A DNA stretch of 43,781 nt from Betaproteobacteria bacterium (GTDB taxonomy: Bacteria > Pseudomonadota > Gammaproteobacteria > Burkholderiales > SG8-39). Positions within the stretch are counted from its first letter, which is position 1. Every line of letters starts with the position of its first letter. Both the position numbers and the translations under genes were made by a program. Below, piece by piece: positions 1 to 10,943 of the stretch. The stretch is taken from assembly GCA_004297625.1 (NCBI GenBank), contig SCTY01000018.1:1-43781 (forward strand), read 5' to 3'. The notes beneath the pieces are model-generated. The model made no database searches. It was not told the origin of the DNA and saw only the letters and a list, made by a program, of their open reading frames with translations.

Positions 1-32
1 CACGCCGCCGATGCAAAGCTCATTTGTTTCAT
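1..32 (-). CDS. 5' end of a gene downstream of nirS (partial)
   Basis: Only the first ten codons lie in the window, reading MKQMSFASAA, and the gene runs off the left edge. The start is the ATG whose complement is at 30-32. It has a good Shine-Dalgarno (GGGGAG, complement at 39-44) six bases upstream. The gene follows nirS in the same direction after a 74-base gap. In known nir clusters a small c-type cytochrome or a heme d1 biosynthesis gene often follows nirS, and the short polar N-terminus followed by small residues could begin a signal peptide. The product cannot be assigned from ten residues. Confidence 0.55.
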   Translation of the reverse strand, partial: MKQMSFASAA

Positions 33-39
33 CTTATTC

Positions 40-90
40 TCCCCGCCGATCGCGCTGATGCGCTTTCTCATCAGACACGATTCGCGGGGA
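40..90 (-). promoter_or_regulatory. Hairpin between nirS and the next gene
   Basis: A long imperfect inverted repeat fills the gap after nirS. The outer arms TCCCCGC (40-46) and GCGGGGA (84-90) pair, and so do the inner arms CTGATG (55-60) and CATCAG (69-74). There is no U-run, so it is not a classic intrinsic terminator. The outer arm contains most of the GGGGAG ribosome site of the downstream gene. The structure could stabilise the nirS 3' end and limit translation of the next gene. That role is inference; the pairing is seen in the sequence. Confidence 0.5.
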
Positions 91-106
91 CTTGTTCAGA
101 GTTTCC

Positions 107-3360
<3,254 letters not shown>

Positions 3361-3394
3361 GCCGCGCAGCATCGCCGGACGCGCGGCCGCAGCA

Positions 3395-3419
3395 TTGATG
3401 TCGATCAACTCTTTATACT
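3395..3419. promoter_or_regulatory. FNR/Dnr box between nirI-like and apbE, with -10
   Basis: A perfect box, TTGATGTCGATCAA, occupies 3395-3408 in the divergent gap. Its centre (3401.5) is exactly 41.5 bp from the A of the nirI-like ATG at 3360, the distance expected from a class II site to a transcript start. No ribosome site precedes that ATG, so a leaderless nirI mRNA is predicted. On the plus strand a good -10, TATACT (3414-3419), lies just before apbE. The box is too close to it for class II activation and could instead overlap its -35 region. Confidence 0.8.
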
Positions 3420-3425
3420 GAAACC

Positions 3426-4397
3426 ATGCGGGTAGTCGGGTTGTTGCTGCTTCTTGCGTTCCTGATTCCCCCGGTCGAGGCCGCGCGCGTGCAGGATGCG
3501 CGCCCGCTTATGGGCACAGCGGTCGAGCTCATCGTCGAGGCAGACGACGAGCCGCGGCTCCGCGCCGCGGTCGAGGACGCCTTCCGCGAGATGCAGCGGC
3601 TCTCGCAGATAATGAATCGCTACGATCCTTCGAGCGTGGTGAGCGCCATCAACGCCGCCGCGGGCGTGCGCCCGGTTGCGATCCCGCCGGAGCTGGCCGA
3701 GGTGCTGGCGCAGGCGCGCCGGGTCTCGGAGCGCACCGCGGGCGCCTTCGACGTCACCGTCGGCGCCTTGCGCGGCTGGCGTTTTCGCCCCGGCGAGGAG
3801 CGCGTGCCCTCCGCCTCGGAGATCGCCGCCCAGCTGCCCAAGGTGGATTACCGGAAATTGCAGAGCGACCGCACCACGGCATTCCTGAAGGAAAAAGGAA
3901 TGAAGATCGACCTCGGCGGCATCGCGAAGCTCTACATCCTCGAGGCGGGCCGGCGCGTGCTCGAAGCGCGCGGCGTGCGGCGCGCGCTCATCAACGGGGG
4001 CGGCGACGTGGTCGCGCATTCGGAGGGCGCCCCCTGGCGCGTCGGCGTGCGCGATCCGCGCGCGCCGGAAAGGCTGCTCGGTGCGGTGGAGATCAAGAAT
4101 GGGTGTGTTGCAACGTCTGGCGACTACGAGCGCGCCTTCGTACGCGATGGAAACCTCTACCACCACATTCTCGATCCGCGCACCGGCTACCCGGCGCGGG
4201 GCGCGCACGGCGTGACGCTGGTCGCAGCGAGCGCCGAAGCGGTGAACGGCCTCGGGCCGGCGATCATGGTGCTGGGCCGCGCCGCCGGCGAGAAGCTCAT
4301 CGCCGCGGCGCCGGGCGTCGAAGCGCTCGTGGTCACGCGCGACGGCGAAGTGTGGATGTCGCGCGGGCTGCGCGCGCGCTGGGTTCCGGCCCGATGA
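3426..4397 (+). CDS. apbE: ApbE-family FAD:protein FMN transferase (NirX/NosX type)
   Basis: Attaches FMN from FAD to a threonine of flavoproteins in the periplasm. The likely client is the divergent NirI/NosR-like protein, which carries an SGAT acceptor motif. The 323-residue product starts with a signal peptide (hydrophobic to about residue 19, ending VEAA). It has family motifs DVTVGALRGW near 115, KIDLGGIAK near 160 and HHILDPRTGYPA near 240. The usual GIAKG(Y/W) reads GIAKLY here, a small departure. The start is only 65 bp from the nirI-like start and follows a TATACT -10, so its leader is very short or absent. NirX and NosX in other denitrifiers are ApbE proteins. Confidence 0.92.
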   Translation: MRVVGLLLLLAFLIPPVEAARVQDARPLMGTAVELIVEADDEPRLRAAVEDAFREMQRLSQIMNRYDPSSVVSAINAAAGVRPVAIPPELAEVLAQARRVSERTAGAFDVTVGALRGWRFRPGEERVPSASEIAAQLPKVDYRKLQSDRTTAFLKEKGMKIDLGGIAKLYILEAGRRVLEARGVRRALINGGGDVVAHSEGAPWRVGVRDPRAPERLLGAVEIKNGCVATSGDYERAFVRDGNLYHHILDPRTGYPARGAHGVTLVAASAEAVNGLGPAIMVLGRAAGEKLIAAAPGVEALVVTRDGEVWMSRGLRARWVPAR

Positions 4398-4401
4398 GGA
4401 C

Positions 4402-5046
4402 TCAGGACGGCTCGATCAGGACCTCGAAACCGCCGTCGGAACGCGGCGTGCCCGTGAAGGAAAAGCCGCGCTCGCGCAGCAGCGCGTAAAGCGGCATCGG
4501 CTCGTGCGGCAGGATGGCGCACAGCGGCGTGCGCGGCTCGCGCTCGAGCGCCTCGAAAATGCGCTGGATGGGCTCGGGCGGCTGCATGCCGCGCAGGTCC
4601 AGCCTTACCGGCGCGACGCCGGCGACCGGCGCAGCGGGCATGGGCGGCGGCGGGGCGATCGCGATCCGATCGGCCTGCCTGTAGCAGGCGGTCATTTCGC
4701 GCTTGTGGTGCGCGCGCTGGAAAGTGGCGAGCAGCTCGAGCTCGCCGATGCAGCCTTCCGGGTCGTGCTCGGGGGCAGCGGCGCCGAGGGCCTCGACCTG
4801 CATGCGGAAATGGGCGTGGTCGTCGCGCAGCGCGGCGAGGTCGCCCGCCTCGACGCCGAGGCGCTCGAATTCGGGAAACAGCTCCTCGTCCTCGTACGAG
4901 ATGTGCTCGAGGAGCGCGGCGCTCAGCGCCACGATGCGCGCCCGGTACGCCGGCCATTCGCTGCGCTGGGCAGCGCCGATCGCCTCGCCGAGCAGGCGGT
5001 CGAGGTGGGCGTGGTGGGAGCTGAGAAACTCGCTGATTGCGGACAT
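4402..5046 (-). CDS. Hemerythrin-DUF2249 fusion protein
   Basis: A 214-residue cytoplasmic protein. The N-terminal hemerythrin-like four-helix bundle has candidate diiron ligands at His11/12/14, His48 with Glu52 (EHISYEDEE), His77/79 and His113/114. From about residue 145 a DUF2249 domain follows, with the typical opening LDLRGMQPPEPI. Proteins of this type recur in denitrification loci and are thought to bind oxygen or NO or repair iron centres; the exact role is unknown. The ATG at 5046 has no Shine-Dalgarno but lies exactly 41.5 bp from an FNR-like box centre, so a leaderless transcript is likely. It converges with apbE, with a 4-nt gap between stops. Confidence 0.85.
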   Translation of the reverse strand: MSAISEFLSSHHAHLDRLLGEAIGAAQRSEWPAYRARIVALSAALLEHISYEDEELFPEFERLGVEAGDLAALRDDHAHFRMQVEALGAAAPEHDPEGCIGELELLATFQRAHHKREMTACYRQADRIAIAPPPPMPAAPVAGVAPVRLDLRGMQPPEPIQRIFEALEREPRTPLCAILPHEPMPLYALLRERGFSFTGTPRSDGGFEVLIEPS

Positions 5047-5080
5047 GGGGGCACGATTGCAAGTCCGGCGACCGCCGCCC

Positions 5081-5094
5081 TTGATTTGAGTCAA
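5081..5094. promoter_or_regulatory. FNR/Dnr-like box upstream of the hemerythrin-DUF2249 gene
   Basis: TTGATTTGAGTCAA matches TTGAT-N4-ATCAA with one mismatch. Its centre at 5087.5 is 41.5 bp from the A of the ATG at 5046. It overlaps the 3' end of the ctaA-like gene upstream. A weak -10-like AATCGT (complement of 5053-5058) sits at the expected place. Confidence 0.7.
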
Positions 5095-5807
5095 GCGATG
5101 CGGGCGTGGCCGTACGCGGCGGCGGAGACGAAGAGCGCTCCCGCGGCGGCGTGCGCGAGAGTTGCCGCGAGCGGCAGCTCGAAGAGCGCCGAAGCGAACC
5201 CGGCCACGGCAACGGCGAGTGCTAGAACCGCGAGCGCAAAGCGCGCAGCCGCGCGCTGGAGGCGGCTGGCGAGCCGGATCGCTGCCGCCGCGAGCGCGAT
5301 ACCCAGCAGCGCGTGCGCGGCGAACGCCCACGTCCACAGGGTTTGGGAAAAAATCGCGATCCAGCCGCCAAGCAGCGCCTGCGCGGCGACGAGCAATGCG
5401 GCGGGCAGGTTTGCGCTCTGCTTTCTCCAAAGGCTCCCCAGAAGCCAGGCAAACGATGCTGCGAGAGCGAGACCCAACGTCAGGTTACCGAAAGCGGCCG
5501 CCGGCGGCGGCTTCTGTCCGGCAAGGATTCCCAGAATCGCAAGGATCACGGTAAGCAACGCAGCGACCGCGGCGGCTCCGACCCCCGTGCGGGCGCGCCA
5601 GGCGAGCCACGCCACCGCGAGCAACGCGAGGACCTCGAGCGAGGCGGCGCTGCGATGCACGCCGCGCAGCAGCTTCATTTCCGAAGCGGTAAAAGACTCG
5701 GCGCCGAGGCGGATGGCGGCGCTCACCACGATCACGGCCAGAACGAGGGCCAGTCCGGCGGCGCAAGCCGCGGCGAGCCGGCGCGCCTCAGCGGGCGGCG
5801 CGCTCAT
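5091..5807 (-). CDS. Short CtaA/COX15-like membrane protein
   Basis: A hydrophobic protein of 238 residues with about seven or eight membrane spans. It resembles heme A synthase at low level. The segments RGVHRSAASLE, FAAHALLGIAL and TLAHAAAGALF echo the His-containing helices LLHRS, LTAHLGLAL and ATHQAGAV of the neighbouring CtaA. I start at ATG 5807, which overlaps the end of ctaA by 20 nt, so the two are probably co-translated. It is shorter than CtaA (328 aa) and seems to have fewer of the heme-ligand histidines. It may be a diverged heme A synthase paralogue or a b-heme membrane protein. The function is not certain. Confidence 0.7.
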   Translation of the reverse strand: MSAPPAEARRLAAACAAGLALVLAVIVVSAAIRLGAESFTASEMKLLRGVHRSAASLEVLALLAVAWLAWRARTGVGAAAVAALLTVILAILGILAGQKPPPAAAFGNLTLGLALAASFAWLLGSLWRKQSANLPAALLVAAQALLGGWIAIFSQTLWTWAFAAHALLGIALAAAAIRLASRLQRAAARFALAVLALAVAVAGFASALFELPLAATLAHAAAGALFVSAAAYGHARIA

Positions 5808-6774
5808 GGCTGAACCACAGCGTCGCGGCGAGAAGCAGCACCGCGCCGGCCTGATGCGTCGCGGCGAGCGCGATCGGCACATGGAGCAGCAGCGTGGAGA
5901 TGCCCAGCGCCGCCTGCAGGACGAACGCCGCGCCGAGCGCGTGCGCCGCCGGCAGCGCGCGCCAGCGCCACCAGGCGATCGGCACGAGCACCAAAAGCAG
6001 CCAGAAAAAAGAGCGGTGGAGCAACTGCACCGCGGCCATGTTGTAGCCGAAGTTCCTCCACCACGGATCGAGGAGCCAGGTCTCCGGCGGCACGACGTGG
6101 CCGTTCATCAGCGGAAAGGTGTTGTACGCGTAGCCCGCGCGCAGCCCGGCCACCATGCCGCCCGTGAGCGCCATCACGTAGACGATCACCGGCAGCGCCG
6201 CCGCAAGACCGCGCAGGCCGCGCGTGCGCGGCCTGCGCACATCGAGCGCGATCCACAGCTGCGTGGCGAAGATCGCGAGCGCGAGACCGAGATGCGCGGT
6301 CAGGCGGAACTGGCTCACGCGCGGATCCTCGACGAGGCCGGACTTCACCATGAACCAGCCGAGCGCTCCCTGCGCCGCGCCGAGCATGAACACCGCGGCG
6401 AGCTTCCACGCGAGCGGCTTGTCGATGCGCCGGCGCAGCCAGAACCACAGAAAGGGAAGCAGAAACACCGCGCCGATCGTGCGCCCGAGCAGGCGATGCA
6501 CGTACTCCCACCAGAAGATGCGCTTGAAGCCCTCGAGCGTCATGTCGAAGTTCACGAGCTTGAACTCGGGCGTCGCGCGGTATTTCTCGAAGAGCGCCTG
6601 CCAGTCGGCTTCGTGCAGCGGCGGAATCGCGCCGACGAGCGGCTGCCACTCGACGATCGAAAGCCCCGAGTGCGTGAGGCGCGTCACGCCGCCCACCACG
6701 ACGATGGCGAACACCAACGCAGCGCACAAAAAGAGCCAGGCCGCGATGGCGTTGCGGTCGGTTCGCGATTTCAT
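5788..6774 (-). CDS. ctaA: Heme A synthase (COX15/CtaA family)
   Basis: Integral membrane enzyme that oxidises the C8 methyl of heme O to a formyl group, giving heme A. The 328-residue product has eight predicted helices in two similar halves. Conserved features include GGVTRLTHSGLSIVEW near the N-terminus, WEYVHRLLGR near 90, TAHLGLAL near 165, LLHRSFFW near 245 and ATHQAGAV near 310. It is divergent from the oxidase-like norSY operon and shares its control region. The ATG at 6774 lies 43.5 bp from the FNR box centre with almost no leader and no good Shine-Dalgarno. Co-location with ctaB suggests that the NOR-like complex uses heme O or A. Confidence 0.93.
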   Translation of the reverse strand: MKSRTDRNAIAAWLFLCAALVFAIVVVGGVTRLTHSGLSIVEWQPLVGAIPPLHEADWQALFEKYRATPEFKLVNFDMTLEGFKRIFWWEYVHRLLGRTIGAVFLLPFLWFWLRRRIDKPLAWKLAAVFMLGAAQGALGWFMVKSGLVEDPRVSQFRLTAHLGLALAIFATQLWIALDVRRPRTRGLRGLAAALPVIVYVMALTGGMVAGLRAGYAYNTFPLMNGHVVPPETWLLDPWWRNFGYNMAAVQLLHRSFFWLLLVLVPIAWWRWRALPAAHALGAAFVLQAALGISTLLLHVPIALAATHQAGAVLLLAATLWFSHERAAR

Positions 6775-6810
6775 CGATTACCCATGATGCAAGCGTGGGA
6801 TTCCGAAAGC

Positions 6811-6852
6811 TTGATGAACATCAAATTCGATTGTTGATCGTCTTGCTCTACT
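6811..6852. promoter_or_regulatory. FNR/Dnr box and -10 of the norSY-type operon; shared with ctaA
   Basis: A perfect box, TTGATGAACATCAA, lies at 6811-6824. Rightward, a class II start is predicted at 6859, with a -10-like TCTACT (6847-6852) at exactly -12 to -7. This is the same geometry as nirS. The 23-nt leader carries AGGGAGGGG before the ATG at 6882. Leftward, the ctaA ATG is 43.5 bp from the centre, so one box may serve both directions. Confidence 0.85.
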
Positions 6853-6881
6853 TCTGCCTGCCAATCAAAGAGGGAGGGGCA

Positions 6882-7049
6882 ATGGCCACTCAAGGCTTCG
6901 AAGAGGACGTCCCGGAAGAACCGGTTCCCGCGATGCAGCAACTGCTGGACAACCCGTTCCTGTTGCTGTTCATCGGCATCGCCATGCCGACCGTACTTTA
7001 CATCGTCTGGGGCGTGATGGAGATCGTGTCCCTGCCGATCGCCAAATAG
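6882..7049 (+). CDS. Small single-span subunit of the NorSY-type oxidoreductase
   Basis: A 55-residue protein with an acidic N-terminus (EEDVPEE) and one membrane helix at about 25-48 (FLLLFIGIAMPTVLYIVWG). I start at the ATG at 6882 because it has a strong AGGGAGGGG ribosome site; the open frame extends upstream to 6795 through the promoter. It is the first gene of the operon, 9 nt before the CuA subunit gene. Small one-helix subunits occur in several heme-copper enzymes, such as subunit IIa of ba3 oxidases. I do not recognise a named family. Confidence 0.82.
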   Translation: MATQGFEEDVPEEPVPAMQQLLDNPFLLLFIGIAMPTVLYIVWGVMEIVSLPIAK

Positions 7050-7058
7050 GGGAAGCCC

Positions 7059-7604
7059 ATGAGCGCCCTCCTGCCGCCGGCCGAACAGGTCTGGTGGAAG
7101 CAGCCCCTCGACCGAGTCGAGCTCATCTGGATCGTGATCGCGCTGATCTGGTGCCTGATCATGTTCTTCATGATGCCGTACTGGCACATCTACGGAAAAC
7201 AGAACCTCTCGAACGAAGCGTATCGCGCCAGGCCCGAGGAGTACGCGAAAAAAGCCGAGGACATGATCGCGAAGTACAAGGTGCGCGAGGAAGGCGGCGA
7301 CCTGAAGGTTCCCGTGGTGCATCCGCCGGCCGGGTCCGACGTGTACCTGATTGCGCGGCTGTGGAGCTGGAGCCCGATGCTCGAGCTGGAAGCGGGCAAG
7401 TCCTACCGCATCCACCTCATGTCGATGGACTGGCTGCATGGGTTCTCCCTGCAGCCCGAGAACATCAACATCCAGGTGCACCCCGGCTATGAGCACGTCG
7501 TCACCGTGACCCCGGGCAGCCCGGGCACCTACTCGATCATCTGCAACGAATACTGCGGCATCAACCATCACACGATGACGAGCCGCCTGTACGTAGTGAA
7601 GTAA
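7059..7604 (+). CDS. norS: CuA-containing subunit II, NorS-like
   Basis: Electron-entry subunit of a heme-copper oxidoreductase. The 181-residue product has one N-terminal membrane helix (about 22-41) and a periplasmic cupredoxin domain. The binuclear CuA ligands are all present: His127 (LHGFS), Cys162 and Cys166 (CNEYC), His170 and Met173. This means electrons come from a soluble donor such as cytochrome c. It is short, with a single helix like B-family-type or NorS subunits rather than two helices as in A-family CoxB. A GGGGAAG ribosome site precedes the ATG. The symbol norS is inferred from context with the subunit I substitution and senC. Confidence 0.85.
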   Translation: MSALLPPAEQVWWKQPLDRVELIWIVIALIWCLIMFFMMPYWHIYGKQNLSNEAYRARPEEYAKKAEDMIAKYKVREEGGDLKVPVVHPPAGSDVYLIARLWSWSPMLELEAGKSYRIHLMSMDWLHGFSLQPENINIQVHPGYEHVVTVTPGSPGTYSIICNEYCGINHHTMTSRLYVVK

Positions 7605-7616
7605 GGGGAGAACAAG

Positions 7617-9335
7617 ATGGCTGTCAACCGGATGTTCAGGACCTGCCCGGCGAGCGGGCTGCTTTTCCACGAGCCGGCCGAGAAGCTGATGCGGTTCCAC
7701 GCCGTCGCGGCGGTGGTGTCGCTCCTCATCGGCGGCATCCTCGCGATCGGCGTGGTGCTCACGCGCTGGCAGGCGATCCACCTGCTCCCGCCCGATCTGT
7801 TCTACCAGGTGCTCACGGCGCACGGGCTCAACATGCTCGTGTTCTGGATCATCTTCTTCGAGATGGCGGTGCTGTACTTCGCCGGCTCGACGCTGCTCAG
7901 ATCGCGGCTCGCCACGCCGCGCATCGCCTGGGCGGCGTTCTGGCTGATGGTCATCGGGGCGCTGGTGAACAACTACTCGGTGTTCCGCGGCGACTCGAGC
8001 GTGATGTTCACCTCGTATGCGCCGATGGGCGCGCATCCCACGTTCTACCTCGGCCTGATCCTGTTCGCGGTCGGCGCGCTGGTGAGCTGCTTCGTGTTCC
8101 TCGGCACGCTGGTCGTGGCGAGAGCCGAGCGCACCTACCGCGGCTCCATCCCGCTGGTAACCTTCGGCGCCCTCACCGCCTGCATCATCGCGATCTTCAC
8201 CATCGCCGCCGGCGCCATCATCCTCATCCCGACCTTCTTCTGGTCGGTCGGGCTGATCGATCACATCGACTCGCTCATGTACAAGACCGTGTGGTGGGCG
8301 TTCGGCCACTCCTCGCAGCAGATCAACGTGGCTGCGCACGTCTCCGTGTGGTACGCGGTGGCGGCGATCGTCTTCGGCGCGAAGCCGATGTCGGAGAAGG
8401 TGAGCCGCGGCGCTTTCCTGCTCTACATCTTCTTTCTGCAGCTCGCGAGCGCGCACCACCTGCTCGTCGATCCCGGCCTCACCTCCAACTGGAAGATCTT
8501 CAACACGAGCTACGCCATGTACCTGGCGGTGCTCGCCTCCATGGTGCACGGCCTCACGGTGCCGGGCGCGATCGAGGTGGCGCAGCGCGAGAAGGGCCAC
8601 AACCAGGGGCTGTTCACCTGGCTGCGGCGCGCGCCGTGGGGCAACCCGGTGTTCTCGGCGATGTTCATCTCGCTCATCGGCTTCGGCTTCCTCGGCGGCA
8701 TCTCGGGCGTGATGATGGGCACCGAGCAGCTCAACATGATCATCCACAACACCATCTACGTGCCGGGGCATTTCCACGCCACCGTGGTCGTCGGCACGAC
8801 GCTCGCCTTCATGGGCCTCACCTACTTCCTTATTCCGGTGCTGTTCCGGCGCGAGGTGATGTTCCCCGGCATGGCGAAGTGGCAGCCCTACGTGTTCGGC
8901 CTGGGCATGAGCGCGGTATCGCTGTTCCTGATGGGCGCCGGTACGCTCGGCGTGCCGCGCCGGCACTGGGACATCAGCTTCGCCGGCAACCCGTTCCCGT
9001 ACGAGTTCCCGGGCGCGGCCTGGCTCATGATGGCGCTCGCCGGCATCAGCGGCCTCATCGCGATCGTCGGCGGCGGCATGTACTTGCTGATCACGGTCGG
9101 CTCGGTGTTCCTCGGCAAGAAGATCGTGACCCCGGGCTTCCAGCACGTGCGCGCGCGCGAGAACGTCGCTGCCATCCCGGCAGCCGCGCCGGTCATCACC
9201 TCACACGGCTCGATCGGCGCCGGCGGCATGGTGGCGCCGGGAACCTTCGTCCTCGCGATGGTGTTCCTCGCAGCCTTCGTGCTGTACTACTTCATCAACT
9301 GGAAGTACCTGTCGACCGTCTGGCCGCTCAAGTAA
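7617..9335 (+). CDS. norY: Heme-copper subunit I lacking the active-site Tyr, NorY-like nitric oxide reductase
   Basis: Catalytic membrane subunit, 572 residues with about 12-14 helices. Ligands are complete: His69 (low-spin heme), His231, His280 and His281 (CuB), and His385 and His387 (hemes) in PGHFH. Oxygen reductases of the A and B families carry a cross-linked Tyr four residues after the first CuB His. Here that position is Gln235 (GHSSQQ). The helix VII site used by cbb3 enzymes, six residues before the His pair, is Leu274. Loss of the Tyr, an FNR box and linkage to nirS and a SenC gene fit the NorSY (sNOR) family. NO reduction to N2O is therefore inferred. A B-type cytochrome oxidase annotation is the main alternative. 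Confidence 0.85.
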   Translation: MAVNRMFRTCPASGLLFHEPAEKLMRFHAVAAVVSLLIGGILAIGVVLTRWQAIHLLPPDLFYQVLTAHGLNMLVFWIIFFEMAVLYFAGSTLLRSRLATPRIAWAAFWLMVIGALVNNYSVFRGDSSVMFTSYAPMGAHPTFYLGLILFAVGALVSCFVFLGTLVVARAERTYRGSIPLVTFGALTACIIAIFTIAAGAIILIPTFFWSVGLIDHIDSLMYKTVWWAFGHSSQQINVAAHVSVWYAVAAIVFGAKPMSEKVSRGAFLLYIFFLQLASAHHLLVDPGLTSNWKIFNTSYAMYLAVLASMVHGLTVPGAIEVAQREKGHNQGLFTWLRRAPWGNPVFSAMFISLIGFGFLGGISGVMMGTEQLNMIIHNTIYVPGHFHATVVVGTTLAFMGLTYFLIPVLFRREVMFPGMAKWQPYVFGLGMSAVSLFLMGAGTLGVPRRHWDISFAGNPFPYEFPGAAWLMMALAGISGLIAIVGGGMYLLITVGSVFLGKKIVTPGFQHVRARENVAAIPAAAPVITSHGSIGAGGMVAPGTFVLAMVFLAAFVLYYFINWKYLSTVWPLK

Positions 9336-10189
9336 TGAAAGCGGTCTTAAACCTCTTCAAGGTCAGGATCGGCGTCGCCATCGCGCTTGCGGCGGCCGCC
9401 GGCCTGGCCGTTGAACAAGGTTTGAAAACCCCGACCTTTCTCCAGGCTACGGTGTTGATACTGTCCGTGTTGGTCGCCTCGGCGGCGGCGGGCGCCTTCA
9501 ACCAGTACGTCGAGCGCGACATCGACGTGCGCATGGCGCGCACGCGCAACCGGCCGTTCGTGACCGGTACGCTGAAGCACGGTCCGTTCTGGCTCTGGGT
9601 CATCGGCGCGATGATCCTCGCTTCGGTCGTCGCCGCCACCCTGGCGACGAACGTGCTCGCGGCGACTTACACCTTCCTCGGCGCGTTCACTTACGGCGTG
9701 GTGTACACCGTGTGGCTCAAGCGCCGCACCTGGTGGAACATCGTCGTCGGCGGCCTCGCCGGAAGCTTCGCGGTGCTCGCCGGCGCCGCTGCCGTGACGC
9801 CTATGCCCGGCCCCGACGCGGCCGCGCTCGCGGTGGTGCTCTTCCTCTGGACGCCGCCGCACTTCTGGAGCCTCGCCATCGCCTGCCGCAAGGACTACGC
9901 GGCCGCCGGCGTGCCCATGCTGCCTGTGGTGGTGGGCGACGCACGCGCTGCCCGCGCCATCTTCGCGAGCGCCGTGCTGCTGGTCATCGCCTCTCTCGTG
10001 CCCGCGGCCTATGGCCTCGGGCCCATCTATCTCGCGGCCGCCTCGTTTGGCGGCGTCTTCTTCCTCCTCAGATGCAATGCGCTGGTGCGCAAGCCCGGCC
10101 GCGAGTCCGCACGTGCCGCCTTCCTCGCCTCGCTCGTCCAGCTCGGCGCGGTGCTGGCGGGCGCCATGCTGGATGTGGCGATTTTCTAG
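9335..10189 (+). CDS. ctaB: Protoheme IX farnesyltransferase (heme O synthase)
   Basis: Membrane UbiA-family prenyltransferase converting heme B to heme O. The 284-residue product has the family signatures NQYVERDIDVRMARTRNRP (about 56-74) and FLWTPPHFWSLA (about 168-179). The ATG overlaps the norY stop codon by one base (TAATG), so translation is coupled. The product probably supplies heme O, or through CtaA heme A, to the catalytic site of the NorY-like subunit. The symbol cyoE is an alternative name. Confidence 0.95.
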   Translation: MKAVLNLFKVRIGVAIALAAAAGLAVEQGLKTPTFLQATVLILSVLVASAAAGAFNQYVERDIDVRMARTRNRPFVTGTLKHGPFWLWVIGAMILASVVAATLATNVLAATYTFLGAFTYGVVYTVWLKRRTWWNIVVGGLAGSFAVLAGAAAVTPMPGPDAAALAVVLFLWTPPHFWSLAIACRKDYAAAGVPMLPVVVGDARAARAIFASAVLLVIASLVPAAYGLGPIYLAAASFGGVFFLLRCNALVRKPGRESARAAFLASLVQLGAVLAGAMLDVAIF

Positions 10190-10943
10190 TCTTTTGATAT
10201 TTCTGCTGTCCTTCAATGCGGCCGCCTTTGATCAGAAAGAGGCGCTGAAGGAAAGCCAGGCGGCGATCGGCCGCGAGATCCGCGGCTACACGCTGCGCGA
10301 CGCCGAAGGCCGCGAGCTGCGCCTGGAGGAGCTGCGCGGCAAGCCGCTCGTCGTGCATTTCGTCTACACCGGCTGCTTCCAGGTCTGCCCGACAAGCACG
10401 CAGTTTCTCGCCAAGGCGGTCGCGCAAGCCGAGCGCTCGCTTGGCCGCGGGACGTTTCGCGTCGCCACCATCGGCTTCAACCTGCCGTTCGACACGCCGC
10501 AGGCCATGAAGGACTTCGGGCGCAAGTTCGGCGTTTCGTCGCCCGACTGGCTGTTTCTCAGTCCGCAGGCCGACACGCTCGCGCAACTCACCGCCGACTT
10601 CGGCTTCCGCTACGAGGCGACTGCCGCCGGATTCGATCACCTGCTGCAGGTGAGCATCCTGGATGCGGACGGCCGCATTTACCGCCAGGTGTACGGCGAT
10701 TCGTTCGAGGTGCCGCTTTTCGTCGGCCCGCTGCTCGAGCTCGCGCAGAACCGGCCCGTTGCCGCGGGCGGCGTGCAGGCGTTCCTCGAGCAGGTGAAGC
10801 TGCTGTGCACGCTCTACGATCCGTCCGCCGGCCGCTATCGCCTGAACTACGTCGTGATCATCGAGCTCCTGGTGGGCGCCAGCGTGATGCTCGGCGGGAT
10901 CGGCTTCCTCATCGTGGAATGGCGCCGCCGCCGGAGCGCCTGA
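10173..10943 (+). CDS. senC: SCO1/SenC-family copper chaperone
   Basis: Thioredoxin-fold protein that delivers copper to the CuA or CuB centre. I start at the ATG at 10173, which begins a short signal (MWRFSSLLIFLLSFNAAAF) and overlaps ctaB by 17 nt; the open frame itself runs further upstream. The 256-residue product has the copper site CFQVCP at about residues 69-74 and the conserved His in FDHLLQVS. It carries an unusual C-terminal membrane helix ending in VEWRRRR. SenC next to NorS and NorY matches the arrangement known for sNOR loci of ammonia oxidisers. The gene converges with the panE-like gene, overlapping it by 35 nt. Confidence 0.9.
   Translation: MWRFSSLLIFLLSFNAAAFDQKEALKESQAAIGREIRGYTLRDAEGRELRLEELRGKPLVVHFVYTGCFQVCPTSTQFLAKAVAQAERSLGRGTFRVATIGFNLPFDTPQAMKDFGRKFGVSSPDWLFLSPQADTLAQLTADFGFRYEATAAGFDHLLQVSILDADGRIYRQVYGDSFEVPLFVGPLLELAQNRPVAAGGVQAFLEQVKLLCTLYDPSAGRYRLNYVVIIELLVGASVMLGGIGFLIVEWRRRRSA

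Noticed and set aside
3361..3408. TTG start at 3408 for the nirI-like gene
   Set aside because: The TTG is part of a perfect FNR box. The ATG at 3360 begins a proper signal sequence and fits the predicted transcript start.
4504..6837. 777-codon plus-strand frame across hemerythrin, ctaA-like and ctaA genes
   Set aside because: Low-complexity Ala/Arg-rich translation, antisense to three recognisable genes.
6771..9146. 791-codon minus-strand frame across norS and norY
   Set aside because: Antisense shadow, dominated by His/Arg/Asp/Glu; no motif.
7617..9335. Ordinary cytochrome c oxidase subunit I (oxygen reductase)
   Set aside because: The cross-linked Tyr is replaced by Gln, and the context is nirS, SenC and an FNR box. 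Biochemistry is still needed for certainty.
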